A DNA stretch of 64,000 bases from Candidatus Saccharimonadota bacterium (GTDB taxonomy: Bacteria > Patescibacteriota > Saccharimonadia > Saccharimonadales > Saccharimonadaceae): NCBI GenBank assembly GCA_017514765.1, contig JAFWIU010000009.1:1-64000 (forward strand). The letters run 5' to 3'. Shown here one piece after another: positions 1-7,630 of the stretch. The first letter of the stretch is position 1; the number at the start of each line of letters is the position of its first letter. The notes below the pieces were generated by a model. It did not search any database. It was not told the origin of the DNA and saw only the letters and a program-made list of their open reading frames with translations. A program made the position numbers and the translations under genes.

Positions 1-870
1 AGACCAACCAGCAAAGCCATAACCGGTTCTACTGAAGTTAGAGGCAAGTAAAGTTGCACTGGTAGCTGAGCTAGTGATAGATTGTTGTCCCATGGTACCT
101 TCTATATCATTAGCTACTGGTGAATAGCAGATTTTATTAGCGGGACAGTTAGCTATAGGGCCATCATGTGGTTCATTATTGTATGGATGCACCATAGTGT
201 ATTTAACTTGTCCTATATATGTATCAGCAGCTTGGTTGGAAGCAATGTAGGCTGCATAGGTGGTTTCTAGTTTAACGCCCAGTGTAGTATCAGTGGTTGA
301 GGAACCAGTATTAGCATGGTATTCAGCTACTTTGGTATAAGTAGATGGTACTATGTTCCAAGCACTATAGCTATTAGTAATAGTAAGGTTCTCAGGATTG
401 TAGGTGACTGGATCTCCTGAGAGTGGGTTATCTACTTTGTTTAGTTTCATGGACCAGTTTGAGATAGTATCCCCACTAGCATAGGCTTTAGTAGAGATAG
501 TACCATTCGTATTACTGCCTACTAGTTTAGTGTGGTTCTCACTATCATATGAATTACCAGTAAAGCCTATAGCATAGATAGCAAAGCCATTATCATCATT
601 ACAAATAGCAGTTAGAGTAGTCTTACCGATACCGTTTTCATATTCACTACCACTAGCACCTGAGTAAGTACCTGGATTTAGTGTAGCTGTATGGTTGGTG
701 CCAGTACCGTTCATAGTACAAGCTACTGGAACAGTTAATTGTACTGTATCTATAACTTCGTCATTATCAGCAGAAACAGTAGAGGAAGATAAAGCTATGC
801 CAGAAAGAAGTGTGATGCTAATGATAATATATACTAGAGATGCAGAAGAATTAGGCATGAGCTTGTTCAT
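1..870 (-). CDS. Secreted repeat surface protein, C-terminus cut by window edge
   Basis: The gene starts at the ATG at 868-870 and stays open to base 1 (290 codons), so its C-terminus is outside the window. The N-terminus has a hydrophobic signal-like segment (SLVYIIISITLLSGIALSSS) ending near VSA. The body is Thr/Ser/Asn-rich and resembles the N-terminal modules of the surface proteins at 21718-22914 and 28334-32017. The last visible residues (FSRTGYGFAGWS) look like an InlB-type B repeat, so more repeats probably follow. An extended -10 (TGCTATACT) ends 6 nt before the ATG, suggesting a leaderless transcript. Probable role: adhesin or host-contact protein; the ligand cannot be read from sequence. 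Confidence 0.75.
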   Translation of the reverse strand, partial: MNKLMPNSSASLVYIIISITLLSGIALSSSTVSADNDEVIDTVQLTVPVACTMNGTGTNHTATLNPGTYSGASGSEYENGIGKTTLTAICNDDNGFAIYAIGFTGNSYDSENHTKLVGSNTNGTISTKAYASGDTISNWSMKLNKVDNPLSGDPVTYNPENLTITNSYSAWNIVPSTYTKVAEYHANTGSSTTDTTLGVKLETTYAAYIASNQAADTYIGQVKYTMVHPYNNEPHDGPIANCPANKICYSPVANDIEGTMGQQSITSSATSATLLASNFSRTGYGFAGWS

Positions 871-1079
871 GGTATTAGTATAGCATAGTTCTTGTGGTTT
901 GGGTGAAACCGAAATAAGATTTTATTGCTTTATTTGAGCAATAGGATAATTATGTTTTTCTAAGAGGTGATAGTTGTCGTGCTTTCGAGAAGATTCTTAT
1001 GTTGTAGATAAGGGTTGTAATTAGTTTGTGGTGTGCTTAGATGGTGGTGGGTTGGAGAAGATTAGTTTATGAGTACTAC

Positions 1080-1152
1080 AGATTCCCCTAAGTAGGGGCG
1101 AACTGCTGCGTTAGTAGGTGCGGCGAGTTCGCCCACAAGTGGGGGGATTTAT
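1080..1152. repeat. Imperfect inverted repeat upstream of surface gene
   Basis: Two arms of about 24 bases, starting near 1080 and near 1128, are inverted copies of each other (both contain a GGGGCGAACT or AGTTCGCCC core). The rest of 871-1230 shows no open reading frame with a ribosome-binding site. The arms could form a long RNA hairpin or mark an old small mobile element. No function is assigned. Confidence 0.5.
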
Positions 1153-1230
1153 ACATGACGATTCTAGATATGTCTGGATTTATCTCCCCAAATTGAGTTT
1201 TAACAAAAACAAAAATGAAAGGAGAACGAT

Positions 1231-1305
1231 ATGTTTATAGAGTTTAACTTTGTAATCAGATTCGGTTCCAAAACTAAAAAGATTACCATTCGGATAGAAT
1301 GGTAA
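1231..1305 (+). CDS. Possible 24-residue microprotein
   Basis: A short ORF begins 7 nt after a near-perfect Shine-Dalgarno (AAAGGAG) and encodes 24 residues of alternating hydrophobic and basic character, beginning MFIEFNFVIRFGS and ending TIRIEW. The stop codon lies inside a perfect 11-bp hairpin (1281-1307). I do not recognise the peptide. It may be a real microprotein, a leader peptide coupled to the hairpins, or a remnant. The strong ribosome-binding site is the only direct evidence for translation. Confidence 0.4.
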   Translation: MFIEFNFVIRFGSKTKKITIRIEW

Positions 1306-1372
1306 TCAAATCCAACCAAAAGTAGGTTCTAGATCCTACTCCTTGCCACTATTGTACCAAATAGTGGCAAGG
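1281..1372. other. Three consecutive hairpins
   Basis: Three hairpins follow each other: an 11-bp perfect stem (1281-1291 with 1297-1307), a 6-bp stem (1321-1326 with 1335-1340) and a 13-bp perfect stem (1341-1353 with 1360-1372). None has a clear U-tract on either side, so they are not classic intrinsic terminators. They lie just beyond the 3' end of nrdG and may protect mRNA ends or regulate the micro-ORF at 1231. Confidence 0.6.
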
Positions 1373-1397
1373 TCCGTCAACTAGATTATGTTTGTTA

Positions 1398-1946
1398 CTA
1401 TTCTACCGAGAGGATTTTGGCGGTGCCGAGTTCGAGGTGGAGGAGGCGCTGATTTTTGGAGCCACGGTATTTGAGACTAAGGTCACGCTGTTTTAGAATA
1501 AAGGGACCGTCAATGATAGCATCGAGAGATTTGAGGAGTTCCCAAGGTTCCTTGCCGTATTCTTTAATAATCTCATAAGTAAAGCCGGAGAAGCTCCAGA
1601 CATTCCAGCCAAGTTCCTGACGAACCCAGTCGGCGATTTCTTTGCAGGCTTTCGCTTGGACGAACGGTTCCCCACCGCAAAAGGTGAGGCCGGCTTGGCC
1701 TTTGAATTTACTGAGGCGTTCTTTAACCTCGTCGATTTCGACAAGGAAGCCGGCTTCATAGTCCCAAGTTTCGGGATTCTGGCAACCCTTGCAATGATTA
1801 GGACAGCCCTGAGTCCAGAGGACGGCGCGGAGGCCGTCGCCGTTCACGATATTATCGTGCTCGAGAGGGCCGCTCAGACGGATAAAACCGTCTGGTGTGT
1901 CGAGTTGTTTGGCAATCTTTTCTAGTGAAATCTTGCGCCAATCCAT
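1398..1946 (-). CDS. nrdG: Anaerobic ribonucleotide reductase activating enzyme (radical SAM)
   Basis: This 182-residue protein has the radical-SAM cluster motif CPNHCKGC (CX3CX2C) near residue 48, preceded by the family's GLRAVLWTQG strand, and a downstream FCGGEP glycine-rich motif that binds S-adenosylmethionine. NrdG uses a [4Fe-4S] cluster and SAM to abstract a hydrogen from a glycine in class III ribonucleotide reductase, making the glycyl radical. Its start overlaps the nrdD stop by one base (TAATG), so the two are translationally coupled. Length is normal for the family. Because NrdD here lacks the glycyl-radical segment, the substrate is probably the separate protein at 40608-41048. 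Confidence 0.95.
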   Translation of the reverse strand: MDWRKISLEKIAKQLDTPDGFIRLSGPLEHDNIVNGDGLRAVLWTQGCPNHCKGCQNPETWDYEAGFLVEIDEVKERLSKFKGQAGLTFCGGEPFVQAKACKEIADWVRQELGWNVWSFSGFTYEIIKEYGKEPWELLKSLDAIIDGPFILKQRDLSLKYRGSKNQRLLHLELGTAKILSVE

Positions 1947-4138
1947 TATTCCCCTTTCGCGCAGCTGCAGACTTTCTCGAATGGGAGGTCGCCTTCGAGA
2001 CGGCCACAGTGTGGGCAGCGGTCACCGGTAATGATGCCGGAGAAGCCACAGACTGGGTCGCGATCGACTGGATGGTTGACGGAACCGTAGCCGATGCCTT
2101 CGTCGTGCATTTTGCGGATGACGGCTTCGAAGGCAGCGATATTCTGTGACGGATCACCATCAAGTTCGATGTAGGTGATGTGGCCAGCATTACAGAGGTT
2201 ATGATAGGGTGCTTCAATCTCAATTTTCTCAAAAGCAGAGATCGGGAAGTAAACTGGTACGTGGAACGAGTTAGTGTAAAACTCGCGGTCGGTGACGCCT
2301 GGAATTTTGCCGAATTCCTTGCGGTCAATCTTAGTGAAGCGGCCGGCGATTCCTTCGGCTGGGGTGGCAAGAAGGCTGAAGTTGAGTTTGTACTTCTTGC
2401 AGTATTCATCACATTTCTCACGCATGTGGGTGATGATGTCGAGACCGAGTTCGCGGGCATCGGCGTCTTCGCCGTGGTGTTTGCCGACCATGGCGACGAG
2501 CGTCTCGGCGAGGCCGATGAAGCCGATGGAGAGTGTGCCGTGCTTAATCACATCACGGAGAGTGTCGTTCCAGCCGAGCTTCTCGGAGCCGAACCAGTTC
2601 CCTTGCCCCATCAGGAATGGGAAGTTGCGGACGTGCTGATTGGCTTGGAATTCGAAGCGCTCTAAGAGCTCATCCTTCACGAGGTCCATTTTCTCGTCGA
2701 GTTCTTTATAGAAACCATCCCAGTCGGCTTCTTTGCGTTCGCCGAGGCAGATACCGTGTTTGATACCGATACGGACGAGGTTGACTGTAGTGAAGGAGAG
2801 GTTACCACGACCGGTGACGATACCATCAGATTCTGGGAAGACCGAAGCGAAGACGCGAGTGCGACAACCCATAGTGGCAATCTCAGTGCGATAGTCGCCC
2901 TTCTTGTAATATTTGAGATTATATGGCGCATCGACGAAGCAGAAGTTCGGGAAGAGGCGCTTAGCAGAAACTTCCATAGACTTCTTGAAAAGGTCATAGT
3001 TGGGATCTTCGGGATTGTAATTAATTCCCTCTTTGACCTTGAAGATACTAATTGGGAAAATTGGTGTCTCGCCTTTACCAAGACCATTTTCAGTAGCAAC
3101 GAGTAGGTACTTGGAAATGAGGCGACCAGCTGGAGAGGTGTCAGTGCCAAAGTTAATACTGGTAAATGGCACCTGAGCACCAGCACGCGAGTGCATGGTA
3201 TTGAGATTATGGACGAAGCCTTCCATGGCTTGGAGGGTTTCACGCTCGACGTCTTCGTTCGAGGCATCGACAACTTCCTTGGGCCATTTAGCCTTGGCGA
3301 GTTTGTCGTCGTCGCCGTATTCGTAGGAATCTTTGACGTCGAGGTCTAATTTCTTGCCGGTGAATTTGTTATATTTGTCGAGATTTTTCTTAAGGGCTTT
3401 GCGGAAGGACTTATTAACCCCTGGAGCCATCGCATAATCGAAGTTCGGGATAGACTGGCCGCCGTGCTGTTCGTTCTGATTGGCTTGAAGCAGAATGGCA
3501 GCTAAAGCACCGTAAGAACTGATAGAATTCGGAGTGCGAAGATGGCCATGACCAGTGTTGAAACCCTTTTCGAACAAAACGAACGGGTCAGATTGGCAGC
3601 AAGTGAGGGTGCCGGTAGCATAGAAGTCGAGATCGTGAATATGAATATCGCCATTGTCATGAGCGGCGGCGATGTCAGGGCGTAAGAGTAGAGTCTTGGC
3701 AAAAACCTTGGAGCCTTCTGCACCGAATTGAAGCATTTTACCCATGGCAGAGTTACCGTCGACGTTGGCATTACTGCGCTTGACGTCGGAATCTTCGGAA
3801 GCATCAGCATGACTAATAGTGCGATAGATATTCATAAGGTCTGATTTGGCTTCGCGAATACGAGAACGCTCTTGACGGTATTGGATATATTCCCTGGCGG
3901 TTTTCTTGAAACTGGATTCCATCAAAACTTCTTCGACGATGTCTTGAATTTGCTCGACGCTAGGAGTCCTAGCCTTGATAGTCTCTTCGGCGCGCTTTAA
4001 AACCTTGTCAGATAGAGCCTTAGCGCGGTCGTATTTAAACTCTTCGGTCACAAGACCGGCTTTGGCAATAGCATCAGTAATCTTATCTGGATTGAAATTG
4101 ACGATTTTACCGTCACGTTTCTTGATTTTTTTGAACAT
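1946..4138 (-). CDS. nrdD: Anaerobic ribonucleoside-triphosphate reductase lacking the glycyl-radical domain
   Basis: A 730-residue class III ribonucleotide reductase that converts NTPs to dNTPs without oxygen. Residues 1-90 form an ATP-cone (MFKKIKKRDG start). The reductase barrel follows, with the cysteine pair at 180-181 (GTLTCCQSD) and the likely thiyl-radical cysteine at 425 (TMGCRTR). The C-terminus has metal-knuckle cysteines (697, 708, 711, 724, 726). In complete family members the knuckle is followed by a motif of type RRxTGYL carrying the radical glycine; here the chain ends at PFEKVCSCAKGE, exactly where that motif should start. The stop is clean and coupled to nrdG. A strong AGGAGG ribosome-binding site precedes the ATG. 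The missing part is found in the protein at 40608-41048. Confidence 0.95.
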   Translation of the reverse strand: MFKKIKKRDGKIVNFNPDKITDAIAKAGLVTEEFKYDRAKALSDKVLKRAEETIKARTPSVEQIQDIVEEVLMESSFKKTAREYIQYRQERSRIREAKSDLMNIYRTISHADASEDSDVKRSNANVDGNSAMGKMLQFGAEGSKVFAKTLLLRPDIAAAHDNGDIHIHDLDFYATGTLTCCQSDPFVLFEKGFNTGHGHLRTPNSISSYGALAAILLQANQNEQHGGQSIPNFDYAMAPGVNKSFRKALKKNLDKYNKFTGKKLDLDVKDSYEYGDDDKLAKAKWPKEVVDASNEDVERETLQAMEGFVHNLNTMHSRAGAQVPFTSINFGTDTSPAGRLISKYLLVATENGLGKGETPIFPISIFKVKEGINYNPEDPNYDLFKKSMEVSAKRLFPNFCFVDAPYNLKYYKKGDYRTEIATMGCRTRVFASVFPESDGIVTGRGNLSFTTVNLVRIGIKHGICLGERKEADWDGFYKELDEKMDLVKDELLERFEFQANQHVRNFPFLMGQGNWFGSEKLGWNDTLRDVIKHGTLSIGFIGLAETLVAMVGKHHGEDADARELGLDIITHMREKCDEYCKKYKLNFSLLATPAEGIAGRFTKIDRKEFGKIPGVTDREFYTNSFHVPVYFPISAFEKIEIEAPYHNLCNAGHITYIELDGDPSQNIAAFEAVIRKMHDEGIGYGSVNHPVDRDPVCGFSGIITGDRCPHCGRLEGDLPFEKVCSCAKGE

Positions 4139-4223
4139 CGATACCTCCTTCGTACGTTCAGAAATTATTTGATATATTTACAACTAATGTGGGGACCCGA
4201 TAGGTAATGCGATTTGGGTGCTC

Positions 4224-4277
4224 ACGCTAGATATAGTGTCTGTATCTTAGTATATAACACTAAATGTGGTAATGCAA
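4224..4277 (-). promoter_or_regulatory. nrdDG promoter with two NrdR boxes
   Basis: Read on the minus strand, a -35 (TTGCAT, 4272-4277) and a -10 (TATACT, 4249-4254) are 17 bp apart. Two NrdR-like boxes flank the -10: ACACTAAATGTGGTAA (plus strand, 4257-4272), within the spacer and -35, and ACACTATATCTAGCGT (minus strand, 4239-4224), just downstream. Their start-to-start offset is 33 bp, about three helical turns, as expected for cooperative NrdR binding. The same pair with the same offset occurs at 40459-40507. Confidence 0.8.
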
Positions 4278-4349
4278 GAGTTTTTATGGTTAAGTTTTGC
4301 ACATTTTTTGTTCACGCAGAAGCCCAGTAAGATGAGCTTTTACGATGGT

Positions 4350-5018
4350 TTAATTTTTGATTTTGCGAATACTACCACGAATACGCAATAACTTGCACGC
4401 TTCGCGGATGGTATCATCAAAACTGCTATATACTTTGACCTTACGACCGAAGAGGCGCCTCAGGGCTGGTCTAATATCTTCGAGTTGAGAATTCGCTAGA
4501 ATGATTTCTTCTGGCATAATCCTCTTCTTATCCATGAAGCTGACGATGGCGCTTTTGATTTCGGTAAAACTGAGTTCGCCTTCGTCGATGCGATCTGGCC
4601 AAGATTCAACGAGCATGGTCCTCACTCTATGTTTTTTGAGAGCAAAAAGAAAACCATGGTATTCCATGGTTCTAGCGAGAGCTTTAGTGGTGAATACTAA
4701 AATGTTTTTCTTAGTAAAGTATTCTGGTTTTTTCAGCTTCAGGCCGATGAATTTTTGCTCTGGGTATTTGCGGCGAAAGTATTTTAAACTAGTGGCCGAC
4801 AAGAGATGATTGGCCAGGATAATTAAGTCGACTTTGCCGATATAGGGACGGAGTGCCGCAGAGGCAAGTCTTCTGGCAGTTTTGGGTTTGCTGAGATATT
4901 GTTCAGCGTGACGCCAATCGATGACGCGAATAACGTCGACTACGCTCACTTCATCCTCGAAGCGGTCGGCGAAGAATTCCCCGCCGTAGCCGCTATCTAA
5001 TATTACAACTTTTAGCAT
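4350..5018 (-). CDS. Glutamate-racemase-like protein without catalytic cysteines
   Basis: A 222-residue protein with the Asp/Glu racemase (MurI) fold pattern: an N-terminal ILDSGYGGEFF strand matching the family's FDSGVGG, then two segments that align with the two active-site loops. In MurI these read ACNTAS and GCTHYP, with the two cysteines exchanging the substrate proton. Here they read ANHLLSA (near residue 70) and ANSQLED (near residue 175), so both cysteines are Asn. Racemase activity is therefore unlikely. It may bind an amino acid or regulate cell-wall synthesis. A good ribosome-binding site (AGAAAGGAAA) supports the start. Confidence 0.6.
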   Translation of the reverse strand: MLKVVILDSGYGGEFFADRFEDEVSVVDVIRVIDWRHAEQYLSKPKTARRLASAALRPYIGKVDLIILANHLLSATSLKYFRRKYPEQKFIGLKLKKPEYFTKKNILVFTTKALARTMEYHGFLFALKKHRVRTMLVESWPDRIDEGELSFTEIKSAIVSFMDKKRIMPEEIILANSQLEDIRPALRRLFGRKVKVYSSFDDTIREACKLLRIRGSIRKIKN

Positions 5019-5107
5019 GGTGTTTCCTTTCTTTTTCGATGATTGAAAAAATATGCATATTATTTCTCCTTTTTAGTTAATTTATCGTTTAGTTCGTTTC
5101 TTTAATC

Positions 5108-5133
5108 AAAAAAGCCCCTTACGAGGTGGGCTT
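5108..5133 (-). terminator. Intrinsic terminator after tRNA-Val
   Basis: On the minus strand the stem AAGCCC/GGGCTT, with a loop of about 10 nt, is followed by a run of T. It lies 7 bases beyond the tRNA-Val CCA end. Confidence 0.8.
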
Positions 5134-5139
5134 CTGCGC

Positions 5140-5216
5140 TGGTGGGTGATGAGGGGCTCGAACCCCCGACCTCTTCCGTGTAAAGGAAGCGCTCTAGCCA
5201 ACTGAGCTAATCACCC
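5140..5216 (-). tRNA. tRNA-Val (anticodon UAC)
   Basis: A 77-nt cloverleaf with acceptor GGGTGAT/ATCACCC, encoded CCA end, D-arm TAGCTCAGTTGG, anticodon stem CTTCC/GGAAG with loop TTTACAC (anticodon TAC), and T-loop GGTTCGAGCC. It reads GUA codons. A terminator follows directly. Confidence 0.95.
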
Positions 5217-5380
5217 GTGGTTGTTATCAATTATACCACAGATAAATGAAAAATGCTAGAGGATGAATCAAAAAACCGCTGAGCGACGGATTGATGGTGG
5301 GGAAAGTATTGTAAAATACTTCTGATATATTATCTGCTGTTTGTGATTTCGGCGCAATAATGGTAGAATGTGGCCAGAAG

Positions 5381-5476
5381 ATGGCGCACATTCTGCCAGA
5401 CAAGTGCGTTGGTTGCAGTGCATGCATCAGCGTTTGCCCGACTAAGAGTTTGGCTTTTCCGGAAAGGAGGGATTAA
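5381..5476 (+). CDS. 31-residue ferredoxin-like micro-protein
   Basis: This short ORF encodes 31 residues containing one complete [4Fe-4S] motif, CVGCSACISVCP (CX2CX2CX3CP), the binding pattern of bacterial ferredoxin domains. An extended -10 (TGGTAGAAT) ends 11 nt before the ATG. The stop (5474-5476) sits inside the ribosome-binding region of the next gene (GTG at 5478), so the two look translationally coupled. A chain this short would hold one cluster and probably works as a dimer or as a subunit of the zinc-ribbon protein. Alternatively it is a leader ORF. The motif and coupling make chance unlikely. Confidence 0.6.
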   Translation: MAHILPDKCVGCSACISVCPTKSLAFPERRD

Positions 5477-5477
5477 A

Positions 5478-5750
5478 GTGGCTAAGAGTAAGGTAGGTAA
5501 AAATGATTTTTACACCATCAAGGTTGTTTGCGCAAAGTGCCAGGCTGAACTGTATAAGTACAGGAAGGAAGGCGGCGGCGAGCTTATCAAATGCTACGTT
5601 AGTGGCATCATCGAAGATTATACCACTCAGAAGCTACACTGTCCGAAATGTGGTCAACAGTTTGCTCGCGAGGCAATGGTACATGGACGACCCGCTTATA
5701 AAATTATCCGGGGCAAAGTACGTGTTATTGGTCACCATGGCAAGAGTTAA
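5478..5750 (+). CDS. Small zinc-ribbon protein
   Basis: A 90-residue protein starting at GTG 5478, preceded by a strong ribosome-binding site (GGAAAGGAGGG). Longer in-frame starts upstream would run through the ferredoxin-like ORF in another frame and are unlikely. It has two CxxC knuckles (CAKC near residue 19 and CPKC near residue 55), the pattern of a zinc ribbon, with a basic C-terminus. Short zinc-ribbon proteins of similar appearance (KYRKEGGG, GR.A.KIIRGKV) occur in anaerobes, but I cannot name a function. Its partner is the upstream micro-ferredoxin. Confidence 0.7.
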   Translation: MAKSKVGKNDFYTIKVVCAKCQAELYKYRKEGGGELIKCYVSGIIEDYTTQKLHCPKCGQQFAREAMVHGRPAYKIIRGKVRVIGHHGKS

Positions 5751-5761
5751 CATCCTCCTAT

Positions 5762-5795
5762 AAAAGGCGGTGAATGACTAGTTCGCCGCTTTTTC
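5762..5795 (+). terminator. Probable terminator of zinc-ribbon gene
   Basis: A stem AAAAGgCGG/CCGCTTTT with one bulged G is followed by T residues on the plus strand. It overlaps the 3' end of the convergent CYTH gene. Confidence 0.5.
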
Positions 5796-6410
5796 TTGGT
5801 TGAAATGATAACGATTTTCGAAGTAATCTTCGGTGTAATCTTTAAAATCAAACACCTCGTTTACTTCTTTATTGAGAGTCTCGATGTATTCTATATAGCC
5901 TTGATCGGTGAAAACCTCAAGGCCTAGCTTCTTGCAGACTTCTTCCATATGTGTACGCGCTTTCTCAACACTACCTTCATCGGACATAATCTCGGCTTCA
6001 TAGTGAAAACTATGACCGGGGACTTCTACTAGCGCGAACTCGATGCCGTCGTACTCGTAAACATGTGTCGTGCGCTCACAGAGCATGCCTTTCTCGTACC
6101 CTAGCGCAGCGTAGATTTGGACCAAGCGGTCAAAACTCCCCGCTTCAGTAAAAACTGATAGCTCTTTGCGGTGATTGGCGCTGTTCCAATCGCCTAATTT
6201 TACAATAATTTCTGGATTGCCATTCGTGATACGGAGACGAATGTCTTTCTTGCGGTTCTTAAGTCCATCTCCAAGAAAGGTAGAATAATCAATCAAAACG
6301 CGATGTTTTACATTTGTTTTCTTGCCGTTTTTGTCAAAAAACTCCATTAATTCGGCGTTTTTTTCTTTTGTTAATGGTCCACTAATTTCTACTTCAATAT
6401 CTTTAGACAT
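5778..6410 (-). CDS. CYTH-domain protein (triphosphatase/adenylate cyclase fold)
   Basis: A 210-residue protein. The start at 6410 (MSKDIEVEIS) is chosen because CGGAGGA lies 5 nt upstream; a longer frame has no such signal. The N-terminal IEVEIS strand fits the CYTH ExExK-type signature, and the chain contains charged strand pairs (DIRLRITNGN, IIVKLGD, EFALVEVPG) typical of the tunnel fold that binds triphosphates. Family members hydrolyse inorganic triphosphate or thiamine triphosphate, or act as class IV adenylate cyclases. Which reaction occurs here is unclear. It lies alone between two tRNA genes. Confidence 0.7.
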   Translation of the reverse strand: MSKDIEVEISGPLTKEKNAELMEFFDKNGKKTNVKHRVLIDYSTFLGDGLKNRKKDIRLRITNGNPEIIVKLGDWNSANHRKELSVFTEAGSFDRLVQIYAALGYEKGMLCERTTHVYEYDGIEFALVEVPGHSFHYEAEIMSDEGSVEKARTHMEEVCKKLGLEVFTDQGYIEYIETLNKEVNEVFDFKDYTEDYFENRYHFNQEKAAN

Positions 6411-6489
6411 CTTTTTCCTCCGGTGATGCTTTAATAATAACAGACATTTATAAATTACGGAATAGTTGAAAAACATTTTATAACCCGTT

Positions 6490-6566
6490 TGGTGGGGATT
6501 ACAGGGCTCGAACCTGTGACCTTACGAATGTGAATCGTACGCTCTAGCCAGCTGAGCTAAATCCCC
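6490..6566 (-). tRNA. tRNA-Val (anticodon CAC)
   Basis: A 77-nt cloverleaf with acceptor GGGGATT/AATCCCC, encoded CCA, anticodon stem TACGA/TCGTA and loop TTCACAT (anticodon CAC). It reads GUG. The second valine tRNA in 1.4 kb, divergent from prfA. Confidence 0.9.
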
Positions 6567-6589
6567 ATGCGATGTGATATAATTATATC

Positions 6590-7630
6590 ATGAATTTAGA
6601 TAAAATTGAAGAGGAACTAACAGGGATTGAAAAATTCTTGGCGGAGCCGGAGGCTTATGCGAGTCCAGAGTTTGCGATGAAGAGTAAACGAGCAGTAGTA
6701 CTGAGGGAGATTCTGGATCTAAATCGAAAGATTGAACAGTTGAAGAACAACCTAGCAGAAGCGGAAGAGCTGGTAAATGATCCAGAACTAGGTGAGATGG
6801 CCAGAGATGATATCGAACAGATTAAGGCTGAGCTGAAGAGCAATCAAGAGCGGTTAGAGGAACTCTTGATTCCACGTAATCCCGAAGATGACAAACCCGC
6901 GATTATTGAGATCCGAGCGGGAGCAGGCGGTGATGAGGCTTCCCTGTTTGCAGGCGAGTTGTATCGGTTATATTTGAAATATGCCGAACGACACGGTTTG
7001 AAGTCTGAATTGATTTCGGAGAACCAGAATGAGGCAGGCGGGATGAAGGAAGTGATTTTTAAGATTTCGGGTGATAATGCGTACGGGCAGTTGAAATTCG
7101 AAGGTGGCGTGCACCGCGTGCAACGTGTGCCGGTGACAGAGTCGCAAGGGCGAATTCACACCTCAACGGTAACAGTAGCAGTGCTACCGGAAGCATCGGA
7201 ACAAGACCTCGAAATTAAGCAGGAAGACCTGAGGATTGATATTTATCGTTCTGGTGGACATGGTGGGCAGGGGGTAAACACGACCGATTCGGCGGTGAGG
7301 ATTACGCATTTGCCAACTGGTATAGTAGTGGCGATGCAGGATGAAAGAAGCCAACAACAGAACCGGATTAAGGCGATGAATATTTTACGTTCAAGGTTGC
7401 TTGAAAGAAAAAAAGAGGAGGAACGCAAAAATGCATCTGAGGCACGCAAATCTTTAATTGGAACTGGTGATAGGAGTGAGAAAATCCGGACTTATAATTT
7501 CCCACAAGACAGAGTAACGGATCATCGAATTCATTATTCAAGGTCAAATATCCCAGCGGTAATGGATGGCGATATCGACGATTTGGTAGCGGAGCTAACC
7601 AAAAATGAACGCGAACTCACAACAAATTAA
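6590..7630 (+). CDS. prfA: Peptide chain release factor 1
   Basis: A 346-residue class I release factor that ends translation at UAA and UAG. The catalytic GGQ motif is in [10 protein letters not shown] (about residue 220), and the codon-reading tripeptide is PVT in [10 protein letters not shown], the PxT type of RF1 rather than the SPF type of RF2. The extended -10 (TGATATAAT) ends 6 nt before the ATG, so the transcript is probably leaderless. It overlaps prmC by 26 bp, the usual pairing, since PrmC methylates the GGQ glutamine. Confidence 0.96.
   Translation: MNLDKIEEELTGIEKFLAEPEAYASPEFAMKSKRAVVLREILDLNRKIEQLKNNLAEAEELVNDPELGEMARDDIEQIKAELKSNQERLEELLIPRNPEDDKPAIIEIRAGAGGDEASLFAGELYRLYLKYAERHGLKSELISENQNEAGGMKEVIFKISGDNAYGQLKFEGGVHRVQRVPVTESQGRIHTSTVTVAVLPEASEQDLEIKQEDLRIDIYRSGGHGGQGVNTTDSAVRITHLPTGIVVAMQDERSQQQNRIKAMNILRSRLLERKKEEERKNASEARKSLIGTGDRSEKIRTYNFPQDRVTDHRIHYSRSNIPAVMDGDIDDLVAELTKNERELTTN

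Noticed and set aside
1946-2000. NrdD truncation caused by a frameshift
   Set aside because: The sequence runs smoothly to a stop that overlaps the nrdG start, and no glycyl-radical motif appears in the other frames there.
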